A stretch of 64,000 nt of DNA from Halocaridina rubra (taxonomy: Eukaryota; Arthropoda; Malacostraca; Decapoda; Atyidae). Shown here piece by piece: positions 43,299-54,171 of this stretch. Made by a program: the position numbers and the translations under genes. Location of the stretch: NCBI GenBank assembly GCA_037179515.1, contig JAXCGZ010001894.1:31001-95000 (forward strand). The letters run 5' to 3'. How positions within the stretch are numbered: the first letter of the stretch is position 1; each line of letters starts with the position of its first letter. Under the pieces are notes generated by a model that worked only from the letters and a program-made list of their open reading frames with translations, ran no database searches and had not been told where the DNA came from.

Positions 43299-46200
43299 CA
43301 TGTTATACTGTTTACATAAACACATTAAATATCAGTTGGTCATTAAAAGAGGGAGAATTCTATAACTCTGTTGTAGATCTTGGATTAAAAAGAAATAATA
43401 AAAATTAGAAAATTACAAATTACAAAAAAAAAAAAGTGCAATAATGAAAATAATTAAAGAGGAGTCAATATAAAGGCTGTTCCTCCTCCTCTCATTGCTT
43501 GATGAAACATTGTGTCGTCGTTTCCAACTACGTGAAGGTTTCTAATTGACTGTTCTTCGACTCTTGATATTTCAAATGTTAATGAATTTGATTTGATCTT
43601 CGATATGGCAGATATGAAACTCTGAAAATTAAATGGAAAAATCAGGGAAGCACATTATGAAGGTCGTGGAATCGGAAATTAGTGCCTGATGACAGGAAAC
43701 GAGCTTGGAGAAGTAGCAGGTTTCCCTGGCATGAAATTGATATTGCCTTTATAATTTGAAAGAAAAAAGTAATTGTGTGTTAAGTAAGGTTTTAGGTTAA
43801 GATACGTTTTGTGGTTTTGTGCACCCTTCCATAGCTTCTATTCTTAGTCAGGTTTGTTGGCTTAGTTTAGGTTAGTAAGGTTAGACGGGGACATAGAATG
43901 GTAAATTTTTAGAAGAGGGGATTACAAAGAAAAGTGTATTAAAAAAAAAGACACATTATTGGTGCGTCCTAACCTAACGTCTCCTCACCTAGGGGAATGC
44001 GTCCTTCCTAGCAGGGTCTTCATATTCCATTGATCCCCTTTTCTAGAATAATACCCATAAAACAAATCTTTAACCTCTGGTTAAGATTCGTTTTAGGCAC
44101 CCTTTCATAACTTCAAATTTGTGTTAGGTTAGGTTAACAAGATATTTTGGCTGTAAATTAGAAAAATGTTTACTTCTACGCCTACATGTAGGAAAATATC
44201 TTTTGAATTTATTTATTGTATTTGGTTTGGTTAGATTAGTTCTTACTAGAAAAAAAGTCGATTATTGAATTATTTTTTATGTTAGTTCCTCCAGATATGT
44301 TTTTGGTGATTTGTATGTTCACATCATCTGTTAAGGGTGTGAATTGAAAGTAGGCATTTACCTTAAATTGTCCTGGACTTTGGAGAAAAAAAAAAAACGA
44401 TAACACTAACAAAAGAGTAGTTGAGGTATGTGTGGTTCATAGCAGAAGGATGTTTCTTGGCTCGGCCACCCCACTTACAAGGGGGAATGGGGCCATGTAT
44501 ATGTATGTATGTAACTTACAAAAGCTTCTACGGTATCTTTTCTTAATATCATAATTGTGAATTCAAACCAAGTGAATGATTATGTTGAAAATAAGAAATT
44601 GAGTGAGACTATACTTAATGTAGAATAAATAGAAGAAAATAAGAAACATATGAGAAATATATAAACATATGAAAACCAGTGGTAGGACTATGCATTAAAT
44701 ATCATGTAATAGAAGCTAGGAGATATATTTGCAATGGAAGGGAAATAAACAAGGAGAGATTTGTAATATAATGGACCACCAAAAATCCAAATGTGTACAA
44801 TATGGAAGCTTTGAAAATTAATAATAGTAGAGCATCATGTATAGATATCCTCCTTTTATAGACAAATGCCTATTGATGAAAAGAGTTGATAACCAAAAGT
44901 GAATGACAGCAAATAAGAAAACTCTTGCTGTCTTAATGTGTCGTTGCTTTCCTTACATCCAAAATTAGAATACAGTTGCAAACTAAGACGTAATGAAGCC
45001 AATGAAATTATAGAGTTAATATGCATGTATAGAGTCTTTTATATATTAGTTCAATGAAATAACCGCCATTACGTTGGTCTTACTAATAGTAGTTTGTGGA
45101 TGCTATAGGTGGCTGATAAGCAATGTAGCTGTAATATATAACAAGCTGAGAAATGTCATAGCTAATAGTTAATTTATAATTTTGTTAGAGTTTATCTACC
45201 CAGAAAGCTGATTCATTTCCTATTTTCAGAATAGCTTGCGGATTTGTTAGTCAACTAATTAAAGATAGCTCTATATGGCAACTTTATACGCAAAATTTTC
45301 ATCTTTGCTGTGGATTGTGTATGTACGATTCTTTCTGGCATCAGGAGCAAGGATGTAGGTGCTTCATGTGGGAAATAAAGATAAAATATCTTTATGAGGT
45401 AAAGTATTTTTATTTTTTTTAATAACTAATCAAATTTGATCATGTTGCTGAATTCTGTAAAAGGCTACAAAATCTGTTTTATCAAGTGGAAGTTTTACCT
45501 TGGTTTCCTATAAATCTATAAGTTTAGTTTATATATGCAATGCAGCATAGGTGATATATTCGGGATTTGGGAGTTGTAACATATTCAATACAGTTGAAGA
45601 GTCTAGAGCTGTTAGAATTATCACATTGCATAACCAAGCTGTATTTACAGTTTTCGCTCATTTTACATGGTTTCAAATAGTGTTTTGATTATACGCATTT
45701 AGAAAATATATATAAAATAATAAGATTTCATAAAACTTCATAACATTTATCCCAAAGAATACATTATAGCAACTAATATACTGTTTTTACTTTAATTTAA
45801 AATATAGCTATTTGACAAAGTTTAAGTACTGTGCAGTACTATATAATATAGGCATAAGTCTAAGTATAAAAAGGTTGGGAATAGATTATTTGCTAAGTAT
45901 AGACACATTTATGTACTGATTTTGACTATAAGTAATTTTTGACTTACATTGGAATTGATAAAACCAGTTAACAGTGTAAGATGAAAAACCACTGTGTATG
46001 CTTTTAATTTTAGAGGATTAGTGTTTTGCATTTGGGTTTCATCAAATACTCTTTTACTATTTGTATGAATTACATTTTGAAAATATTTTTAGTACAAGTT
46101 TATGCCAATCTTCTTGACGAAATATTGTAAAATTGTCTTTGCTTGCATTATAATATAATTGATTTTTATTTATATATTTTTTGGTGGTGGTATTGCAGAG

Positions 46201-47026
46201 AGAGAATTCTGCCTGCAAATTCCTTGCCTGTTGTAGTAGGTGACTGAAAGGGATAATCCCTGTTGATGAAGAATACAGAATTCCACATTTGCTTCATGTT
46301 GTAGGAATCTACTAAAAGGTATTGAGACATTATTTTGGGGGGATTATCAGTATAAGGTATTGAGACATTTTTTTGGTGGATTATCAGTATAGTTATTACA
46401 GTAGCTTTCAAATTTCACATGTATTTATCTTTTTTCTGACTAATATCTGCTATGAGACTTGTAAAGTGATGCTTTAGAATTGAGTAACACAAGATGCATT
46501 ACTTCATGGGGATCAGAGACATTTTTCTTTATAATTCAAAGTAAAAAAAATATCATCATCCACGTGTAGTAAATAGAAATGAGGTAAACCTATGAAAAAC
46601 TATTACTCTGCAAGTGAAACTGAAGAAAACAAATGTAAGCAATTCTGTTGAGGGTTATTTCTGTCATCATTATGATAATATTATTAAGTCCTCATTTTTT
46701 AAATTTTTTTAAAATAACACTCATGTTATCATTAGCAGCACATATGAGAGAGAGGAGCCTGGATACCAATATGACAGGCAACAGAGGCAAGTGGTGACGC
46801 CTCATCAGAAACAGCGACCCTATCTAAAGACAGGCTGATAAAGCTGACGAAGAAGAAAAATTGACATTTGCTTCATCTTCAATATAAAGCTCTGGACGAA
46901 GAACAGTATTCAGCTATGTAAGCAACTGATTAGACATCATTTGTAATACTGTACATCTATAATTTATCTAGGTACCATTTAATCAAGATTATTTTCTGTT
47001 AAAGTAGTAACGAAAAAGGGTGAATC
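43299..47026. other. AT-rich intergenic DNA upstream of the zinc-finger gene
   Basis: No gene seen. It contains TTAGG/CCTAA words (43865-43885, 43970, 44122), an RTE 3' stub at 44455-44513 and a short tandem duplication at 46317-46392 (aggtattgagacatt...ggattatcagtata twice). Upstream non-coding exons of the zinc-finger gene could be hidden here. The stretch 46735-46930 is less AT-rich and would be the place to look first. Confidence 0.5.
44455..44513 (+). mobile_element. RTE-type LINE 3' stub with microsatellite tail
   Basis: ggctcggccaccccacttac-aagggggaatggggccatg then (TATG)n. It resembles the RTE 3' terminus at 57462-57514 (ggctaccccccaatt-aaagggggaaacagcc then (GATA)n) and the inverted stub at 49668-49720. 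Extremely 5'-truncated. Confidence 0.5.
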
Positions 47027-48523
47027 ATGTCAACCCCATTAAAAATATTGAAATGTGACAATTGTGAGAAAACTTTTTCAAATAATTCTAATCTTGTTAG
47101 ACACATAAGGAGCCATACAAGGGAGAAGCCATATGTCTGCAAAGATTGTGGCAGTACCTTTTTCCAAAAGTCGGACCTTACTAATCATATCAGGACTCAT
47201 ACAGGTGAAAAACCATTCTGTTGCGATATTTGTGAAAAATCTTTTTCTAGGAAGAGCATCCTTGCTAGACATAATTTGACACACAGTGGAAAAAAGGAAC
47301 ACATTTGTGACGTGTGTGGGAGGTCATTTTACCAAAAGTGTGATGTGGTTTGTCATATGAGAACTCATACTGGTGAGAGACCCTTTGTGTGTAAAGTATG
47401 TAATAGGTCTTTTGGACACAGAGCTCACCTATATGCACATATTCGCACTCATTCAAGGAAAAGGTCATTTTGCTGCGACATGTGTGGAAGCACATTCTCA
47501 TCAAAATATTCGCTAAGCACACACTTACTAATTCATACGGGTGAGAAACCACACAACTGCGGCATATGCGAGAAGTCGTTTTCTGTGAAAAGTAATTTAT
47601 ATAAACATATGAGATCACACACTGGAGAGAAGCCACATGTCTGTCAAGTTTGTGGAGTCTCATTCACTAACAAGAGTGCTCTTGACACTCATGTGAGAAT
47701 TCACACCGGCAAAAAACCGTACAGATGCAGCGTTTGTGGAAAAGCATTTTCAGTGATAAGTAATCGTGATAGACATATGAAAATTCACAGTGAAGAGAAA
47801 TCTTCGCTCATTTTGCATGTTGAACTTCACACGGGAGAAAGTCCGTACTTTTGTTCCAAATGTGACACCTGTTTTTCTCGAGCATCACAACTAAATGAAC
47901 ATATGAAGGCTCATACTGGTGAAAGACCTTATGGTTGCACAGTTTGCAAAGCTCCATTTCCTTTGATGTCTCTTCTTGATAGGCATATGGATATCCACAT
48001 TGGTGAAAAGGTTTTCTGTTGCAAATACTGCAAAAGCTCTTTTTCTCATAAATCTGCTCTTATCACCCATGAGGAGACTCATTTATCTGGAGATTCAGAG
48101 AGTCTCAATCATGAAAGACTGGAGAATGTTCACAATTTGAATCTCACATCCACAGAAAGCAGTAAGATTCATGGTACAGATAATGCTGCCGTACAGGATT
48201 GTAAAGTAGGTGTAAGTTATGGAGAGGAAACCTATTACTTGTCCGTCAAGGAAGAGAGGTTTAGCGAAAGTGAAATTTCATCAGAATTAGAGAAAAACGT
48301 AATTGATCTATCTACCATTGCCTGCTCAAAGGTAAAAGAAGAGACAATCAATGAAAGTGGTGACTCTGGTAATACACCAGTAAAAAATATAGTCTTTGAT
48401 AATAACAGAAGTATTACAGAGGAGTTATTTGCAGATGCTTACGAAAATAAAGATTCTGAGCAAGGACGTAATTCATGTCGTAGAATGGGCTCAGGAGTTC
48501 ATGTATGGACAGGTATAGTCTAA
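47027..48523 (+). CDS. C2H2 zinc-finger protein, 498 aa
   Basis: A probable sequence-specific DNA-binding nuclear protein. In-frame TGA at 47021-47023 makes 47027 the first Met unless an upstream exon is spliced in. Twelve complete C2H2 fingers run from C10 to about residue 355, joined by TGEKP-type linkers, starting CDNCEKTFSNNSNLVRH and ending CKYCKSSFSHKSALITH. Between fingers 9 and 10 lies half a finger: KIHSEEKSSLILHVELH, where 14 residues with both Cys are missing, leaving a clean 42-bp in-frame deletion. The C-terminal ~140 residues are acidic and disordered-looking, with two VKEE motifs (SVKEERF, KVKEETI) matching the SUMO acceptor consensus. No KRAB, ZAD, BTB or SET domain is visible. 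No introns here. The gene sits alone in AT-rich DNA. Confidence 0.88.
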   Translation: MSTPLKILKCDNCEKTFSNNSNLVRHIRSHTREKPYVCKDCGSTFFQKSDLTNHIRTHTGEKPFCCDICEKSFSRKSILARHNLTHSGKKEHICDVCGRSFYQKCDVVCHMRTHTGERPFVCKVCNRSFGHRAHLYAHIRTHSRKRSFCCDMCGSTFSSKYSLSTHLLIHTGEKPHNCGICEKSFSVKSNLYKHMRSHTGEKPHVCQVCGVSFTNKSALDTHVRIHTGKKPYRCSVCGKAFSVISNRDRHMKIHSEEKSSLILHVELHTGESPYFCSKCDTCFSRASQLNEHMKAHTGERPYGCTVCKAPFPLMSLLDRHMDIHIGEKVFCCKYCKSSFSHKSALITHEETHLSGDSESLNHERLENVHNLNLTSTESSKIHGTDNAAVQDCKVGVSYGEETYYLSVKEERFSESEISSELEKNVIDLSTIACSKVKEETINESGDSGNTPVKNIVFDNNRSITEELFADAYENKDSEQGRNSCRRMGSGVHVWTGIV

Positions 48524-49267
48524 AGTACTGTTTGTGACAAATTTTTAAGATATAGGATTATGGAATGTGAGTGATCCAGATGACAGTGGTTTCTGTTGTG
48601 ATTTAATATCAAGTAATCTTTTCTGCTTGATGTACTTCAGATACGATTCTGTATTCTGTAGCACAGAAGAGATCTTATGTGTAGAATGTAAACAGTATTA
48701 ATTTATTTTGTAATATTCTTAAAATTAAAGATATGTCAAGCTTTAACTGGAATTTTTCAAGTTTATTTTAGTTTTAAGAGTCCTAACTTGTAAGTGCTAT
48801 TAAGTTTTTATGTAAGATGATTTTGTCCCAAAAACCAAGTACCTTCACATATCATAAGTATAGTGGTAATTTTTTTCGTTGTCTTTAAGATTAGCTTAAG
48901 TTTGGTGCCCTGTCATTGTCCCAATTATTATGATAAATTTCTCTATTTTTCATTATCTTCATGACTAGCCTAGGTTAGGTTAGTTAACCTGACATTGAAG
49001 ATAATTAGAAAAAGAGAAGAATTTATCATTATAGTTATGATAAATAAAAGTACTTGTATGTGGAGGCAGTTATTCTAGGGGCAACTGTCCAGGGACAAAT
49101 TTCCTAGGGGGCAGTTTCCCTAGAACCGGGTTTGATATTTTCTCTACCCTAGCAATTATGAGTATTTGAAGTGAACTGTACTTTTTGTCATTTTTAGAAA
49201 TACCCTGCTGTTTAAAATGTCCTTGTGCTCTTTCATCCTTTCTTTTTTCCTCTCATTTTATCGTCCT
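48524..49267. other. 3' flank of the zinc-finger gene
   Basis: AT-rich and non-coding. Contains taggttaggttagttaacct at 48969-48988, a short palindromic TTAGG-type string, and gggcagtttccc-like imperfect repeats at 49076-49125. Nothing else recognised. Confidence 0.5.
48724..48729 (+). terminator. Polyadenylation signal candidate for the zinc-finger gene
   Basis: ATTAAA about 200 bases after the stop. An AATAAA at 49043-49048 is an alternative. Confidence 0.4.
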
Positions 49268-49440
49268 CTGACTGGGGACTGCCGTAGCATAACCAGTAGA
49301 ATGCTTGACTCGGGAGGTGATAGACCCACGTTCAAGCCCACCCGGGGGCGACTGGAAGTGCATTTGGCATTAATTCCCCAGCTTAAACTCTTCATTGTCC
49401 ACCCCAAATGGGGACTAATAGTGACACATAAAACATAAAT
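49268..49440 (+). mobile_element. SINE-alpha, near full length
   Basis: The tRNA-like head has an A-box-like tagcataaccag and a B-box-like cgttcaagccc. The body reads ...cgactggaagtgcatttggc..., and the conserved end is aaatggggactaatagtgac followed by an A-rich tail. Related copies: 51588-51748 (+), 57553-57712 (-) and half copy 6631-6718 (-). Transcribed by pol III in principle and mobilised by a LINE in trans. Confidence 0.7.
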
Positions 49441-49667
49441 ATCAATAATGGCTATACGTTTTTTCATGCTAAAAATACTCTGCTAATATATCCTCTTATT
49501 AATTCCTCTGATTAGATTAGTCTAAACATATCAGTAACAAAGTCAAAATTTTAAAAGAATACTTGCAATATTCAGACAATTACTTTTGGATATTATCTTT
49601 ACCTAAGGGCCATATAGGGAAGCTTCTCAGAAACCCAGTGTTCTCAGAATTAAACCTAAAGTACATC

Positions 49668-49720
49668 TTCTATATCTATCTCTATACATGAGCCATTTTT
49701 CCCTTGTAAGGGGAGTGGCT
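49668..49720 (-). mobile_element. RTE-type LINE 3' stub
   Basis: Minus strand: ctcagccactccccttacaa-gggaaaaatggctcatg, then an agagatagata tail. Same terminal hairpin pattern as 44455-44513. Confidence 0.45.
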
Positions 49721-50347
49721 GAGTAAAGGCTAAAAGCTCTGACTCTTTGGGAAGAGAAAATACAGATGGAATTCCCAAACCCCTCACTCCACCCCATTTA
49801 GTGAACTCATGAAGTGTAAGGGAACACGGAGGAATATTCCATTCCCCCTCCTTCAGGGGAGAAGTAATATTTTACAGGCAGAAAAGCATCCAACAGTAAG
49901 GCTGGACAAGAAAGTGTTATGGAGGACAACTTAATAAAATCAGCTGTTGATATGTATGTATTGTTCCTTGATTGTCATTCACCACCCTAAATTGCTCTGT
50001 ATAATTTGCTACCACCTTAAGAGAGTGGAGGCTGTGAAGTAAATATGGGACCAACATAAATAGGTATCAACTATAGTGAAGCAAATGAGATTTCTCTTTA
50101 GGAAAGGTTATCAGCAGGCAGTCTTTACACCTTAGAGATTCTAAATACCACTGTAATGGAGGAAGTTACAAAAAACACTTGGACAAGTAAGTAAGCCACA
50201 TAATTTGTGACTTGAAGAGGTTAATAAAATGACCTCAAGATCGTGACATGGTCTTATATATGGAAAGCCAATTCCCATTAGAAAAAAAAGTGTAAAGTCA
50301 TTCCAAGCGGGGCTCTTGGCAAGGACAGTAGTATGCTCAAAAGTACA
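49721..50347. other. Non-coding interval
   Basis: No gene, RNA or repeat recognised between the RTE stub and LINE A5, apart from short GGGG/CCCC-rich stretches near 49780-49860. Confidence 0.4.
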
Positions 50348-50770
50348 CATGCCACGAAACTGGTGCCAGAAATACGCAATCTCAGTTATGATGAGAGGCT
50401 GAGGGAATTAGACTTACCATCACTCGAAGCTAGAAGAGTGAGGGGGGATATGGTGACAGTCTTTAAATTCCTTCATGGTTATGACAGAGTGGATAGGGAT
50501 CGATATTTTGATATGGCTGGCTCTAGAACTAGAGGTCATAGTTTGAAGCTTCATAAGAAAACTTCTTTGCAGGATGTAAGGAAATACTTTTTCAGTGTAA
50601 GAGTAGTTGATAATTGGAATTGGCTAAGCGAGGAGGTAGTTAATGCTATCTCAATCCATAGTTTTAAGGACAGGTATGATAAGTATCACTAAGTATAAAA
50701 TGGAACCGATCAGGAGACGGGAGGATACGAGCTTTGGGCTCTTTCCCGTAAACACAATTAGGTAATCACA
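50348..50770 (+). mobile_element. LINE A5: 3' fragment with intact ORF2 tail
   Basis: Starts catgccacgaaactgg ([20 protein letters not shown]) and runs open to DKYH, TAA near 50692, then ...cgtaaacacaattaggtaatcac. 5'-truncated to ~420 bp. Nearly identical to A1 and A2, so young. No clear target duplication is visible (only microhomology cac). Confidence 0.92.
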
Positions 50771-51382
50771 CCCATCAGAGAAAACTAGATCACAAGAGAA
50801 AACAGCAGAGGAACCTCACCCTATGGAAGCATGACATGAGCTAAGAACTCCAGTCAAAAGAATATCTGGTTACACGAGCGCAGAGCAGAAACCACCTCCT
50901 TCAGAAAGGAAAAGGCTCGCATAATTTTGCTCTAATAAAGGCTCATCTGATTTAAATGTATCCACTATCACCTGCCCTTTCCCTGCATTGCATCTTGTTT
51001 CTTGTATTTTAAGTAGATCATTTACAACATTTGCAACATTTTAATATGTTCTTAAAAAAAGAAATTATGTATACATAGGTAATAAGAAGGGACTTGTCAT
51101 GATGTGACTAGATCAAATGAGGATGGACATCTGGAGGAATGCTGAGAAATTAAGGCTAGATATCCTTCCTATGGCCCTGCCATGGGCTTGTACAAGGGTC
51201 CCTTACTTTCCAAGCTGAGCACTCCATCGGTTGCACAAGGGTGGTTCAAGAAAGGGGAAGAATGACAGTATGGATTAGATTTTTTTGCATAAGATAAAGG
51301 AGGAGGATCAGAACAAGGACAAAGTATAAAATTAAAAAAAGTCTTATCATCTATGAAGTATTTGAGTGAATGATTCAGCTTT
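50771..51382. other. Non-coding interval
   Basis: No gene or repeat recognised. Confidence 0.4.
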
Positions 51383-51503
51383 ATGTAACAGACTCCCTTT
51401 TCTAGGAAGGGCTAGGATGGTGCCACCATTTTGAAGGATTTGGTTTTGGCATTGTGTACCTATTACCCTCGAAGCGATGAGTCAGAGCGACACCACCCAG
51501 CCA
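51383..51503 (-). mobile_element. SINE-beta, internally shortened copy
   Basis: Minus strand: ggctgggtggtgtcgctctg...gccaaaaccaaatccttc...agcccttcctagaaaaggga. It shares head and end with 51834-52030 and 52508-53035 but lacks part of the middle (the ggtctgaggttag region). Confidence 0.6.
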
Positions 51504-51587
51504 CATCAACCGTAAAGTATTAGAGTGCATGCAAGATAGAAATATACATATTCAATATAGACAGATGCATATACATATACTCTCTTG

Positions 51588-51748
51588 TTCATAGGCAGCC
51601 AAGTAGTCAGCGTGTTTGACTCCGAGTTGACTGACCCACGATCGAAATGACAGTGGGACGATAGGAAGGGCATCCAGAATTGATTCTCCCCAGGCACATT
51701 GTGTGTCCGCTCCCATAATGGGGACTAATAGAGACTTAAAATGTGGAT
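51588..51748 (+). mobile_element. SINE-alpha copy
   Basis: Head ggcagccaagtagtcagcgt with gactcc..., body gggacgataggaagggcatc, end cataatggggactaatagag. Followed by a (TTA)n tract. Confidence 0.65.
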
Positions 51749-51770
51749 TGTTATGATTATTGCTATTATT

Positions 51771-51773
51771 ATA

Positions 51774-51833
<60 letters not shown>
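51771..51833. repeat. (TTA)n microsatellite
   Basis: Uninterrupted TTA from the end of SINE-alpha to the start of SINE-beta. Frames across it are poly-Asn artefacts on the minus strand. Confidence 0.97.
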
Positions 51834-52030
51834 GTAGTCACCGTGGCTCAAGCGGTAGCGTCCGTGACTTTGAGGGGTAAGGTCGAGGGCTCGCGTCCCG
51901 TCACGGTCTGAGGTTAGCAAATGCATGTACTCAGAGTTACGAATGCATCTGCCAAAACTAGTCCTTCGAAAGAAGACAACTTTCCTAGCCCTCGGTTGAA
52001 AAGGGAGTCCATGACGTAAAACACGCTTTA
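51834..52030 (+). mobile_element. SINE-beta, near full length
   Basis: tRNA-like head with A box tggctcaagcgg (exact match to TRGYNNARYNGG) and a B-box-like gggctcgcgtccc. Body has cacggtctgaggttag, tctgccaaaactagtcct and gaaaagggagtccatgacg; the tail is (TTA)n. Relatives at 51383-51503 (-), 52508-53035 (+, split) and 57828-58020 (-). Confidence 0.75.
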
Positions 52031-52127
52031 TTATTATTATTATAATTGGTAGTAGTAGTATTAGTAGCAGCAATAGCAACAGTAGTGTAGTAGTAGCAGC
52101 AGCAATAGTAGTAGTAGCATTATCAGC

Positions 52128-52160
<33 letters not shown>

Positions 52161-52162
52161 TC
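52028..52162. repeat. Imperfect trinucleotide microsatellite
   Basis: TTA, AGT and AGC triplets, ending in a clean (AGT)n at 52128-52160. Confidence 0.95.
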
Positions 52163-52507
52163 AATATTTAGTTCAGTATTAGACTTTCGGTACAAAGTTT
52201 GGCATTTATAAATATGAAAGGTCAAACTGCCAATAAATAGGTTGTTTACGTTTTGCAGATATTGTGTTGGGTTGTTGTAATTGTCTCTGATGGCATTTAC
52301 AAACAGATATCCACTCGAATTAGCCCCTGTAAATGAGCACTAACTGATTGTATAAGGTGAGTAGTATAGTATATTTCGGAAAATAATGTCGTCCTTGAGC
52401 GGTATTTTGGAATTCTTACATAAATATATTTACCACTTTCAAACGAAGAATAAGAAAACAAAAGGAAATATTTACTTTTCATTATGAATATTAATGTCAG
52501 TTATCTT

Positions 52508-53035
52508 AGTGGCCGCCTTGGCTGGGTGGTAAATCACACGACTTTGGTTCATCAGGTCGTCAGGCTGAAACCCATCACAGTCTGAGACTAGTTAGTGCAT
52601 TCACTCGGGGTAGCAGTTGCACCTGCCAAAACCAAAGCCCTTCGTGAAGAGGCACCGGAACACCTACAGTTTAGCGGGCCATACCAATGTTCAAAACCTA
52701 CCAATAGATGGCGATAGGCTCTGACTAGAAAACTGGTGGATGAACACACAACAAAAATCGTGAAAAATAAGCATACAAAACAATTTTTTACTATCCTAAC
52801 TAAAAATACTTACCTAACCTCTTAGTCAGGTTGGCTTCACCCCCTTGGGACCCCCCCTCTTACTATCCTAACTAAAAATACTTACCTAACCTTCAGTCGA
52901 ACTACTTACCTGAGTGGAGGGATGAGGTCATTGAGCGGCACAGCCCGCTAAACTGTGAACTATCTGAGGCACCTTCGTAGCCCTTATTAGGAAATGGAGT
53001 CCATGGCGAATAACTGGATCATAACCATTATTAAC
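52508..53035 (+). mobile_element. SINE-beta copy split by a MITE
   Basis: The head gtggccgccttggctgggtg to gaggcacc ends at 52656. The remainder (ttcgtagccctta...gagtccatgg...) resumes at 52974. Removing 52657-52965 and one copy of gaggcacc restores alignment with 57828-58020 (aaggcatcctcctaaccctta). Confidence 0.72.
52657..52965 (+). mobile_element. 309-bp MITE inside SINE-beta, 8-bp target duplication
   Basis: Flanked by gaggcacc at 52649-52656 and 52966-52973. An exact 14-bp inverted repeat (acagtttagcgggc, 52666-52679; gcccgctaaactgt, 52943-52956) lies 9 bases inside each border. Eight-base duplications are typical of hAT elements (family knowledge). A ~30-bp direct repeat (tactatcctaactaaaaata) occurs at 52789 and 52861 inside. 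No transposase. Confidence 0.65.
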
Positions 53036-53334
53036 ACGTATCTTGTCATGAACTAACCTTAACAAACCCAACCAAACCTAACGTAATAAATATCATGATA
53101 TGCTTCCCCTCTTAACTGGGCATAAACAATCTATACTAAACCTTATTTTACTCAATATATGATATATCTTTAAATCGTTGCCCAACTGTAGCTTAAAGGG
53201 GGGCGTGACAGTAAAAATTTTACCATAGAATTAACTGAGCGAAATAGATATACGAAATATCAAGCATCACAGAATAATATCCAATATCAAGTCATTTCCT
53301 AACTAAGATGAACTAATCAAACCAAGCATAACTT
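53036..53334. other. Non-coding interval
   Basis: CCTAA/TTAGG-type words are present; nothing else is recognised. Confidence 0.4.
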
Positions 53335-53575
53335 CTTCGTCTGCGTCTTTTCCAACTTTTATGTGGGGTCGATGTTTCTGGCCAGTGTCATCATTGATGC
53401 ATTCCATCCACCTACGATTTGGTCTCCCCCTCCCTCTCCTACCCTGTATATCCATTTCCATCGCCCTCCTCCCACCATACTGTTCATTCCTTCTAACGAC
53501 ATGACCATACCACCTTAGTCTACTTTCTTGTATCTTATCTGGTATTTCTCTAACTTTTGAGATACCTCAAATTAC
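53335..53575 (-). pseudogene. C-terminal LINE relic with RWYGHV motif
   Basis: Minus-strand open frame: VREIPDKIQESRLRWYGHVV, RRNEQYGGRRAMEMDIQGRR, then GRPNRRWMECINDD. This RW(F/Y)GHV...GRPxxxW pattern ends the ORF2 of RTE/CR1-type LINEs and is paralleled at 57024-57140 in the RTE copy (RWFGHVERMDD, GRPRFGWMDGV). It is from another, unidentified LINE family. Nothing else of the element is nearby. Confidence 0.6.
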
Positions 53576-53704
53576 ATCGTTTTTTTATCTGATTGCTTCT
53601 TGTCACCCCACACAGTCATCTCAACATCCTCATATCTGCCACATCCTGCTTTTTCTCTCGTGTCTTCTTTATTGCCCATGCCACTGAGGGGACAAACCAG
53701 ACTT

Positions 53705-53790
53705 AACTTGGTGACGGTCCCAAGCCCAGGTAAATGGAGAGGGTTGGCGGCAGGAAGGGCATCCGGCCATAAAAACTTTGCCAAAACCAA
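53705..53790 (+). repeat. Dispersed repeat end motif, second copy
   Basis: gacggtcccaagcccaggta through gagggttggcggcaggaagg and gcatccggccataaaaactt. Diverged from 33075-33103. Possibly the 3' part of a SINE or LINE. Confidence 0.5.
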
Positions 53791-54171
53791 AATATGGCCA
53801 GTGGAGAAAACCAAGAATAACATAATATTAAAAATCAAACTCATATAATACTCAGTCGCCAGGAATTTTTGCGTTTTTGGTTAGGGGAACAGACAAATAT
53901 CTGTTACACGAACAGCTGGATGATTTGAATAGGTTTCGTTTTTGAATTGACACAGTGAATGTGATATTTACAGTTGGAAGGCAAACTCTTTGGCACTTAG
54001 TCATTATATGTACTGTACTTGATTTTGCAAAAATAAGAGAAAAAAAAGATACTCACTCTACTGAATGTATAGAGTCTTTCATGTTAACTGCAAGTATTCA
54101 ATACAAGAAAATGACTCTCTAGTTTTCCTCTAAGTTCTCTTAGAATCCAATTTATGCTTTTTATGTCATCA
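53791..54171. other. Non-coding interval
   Basis: No gene or repeat recognised. Confidence 0.4.
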
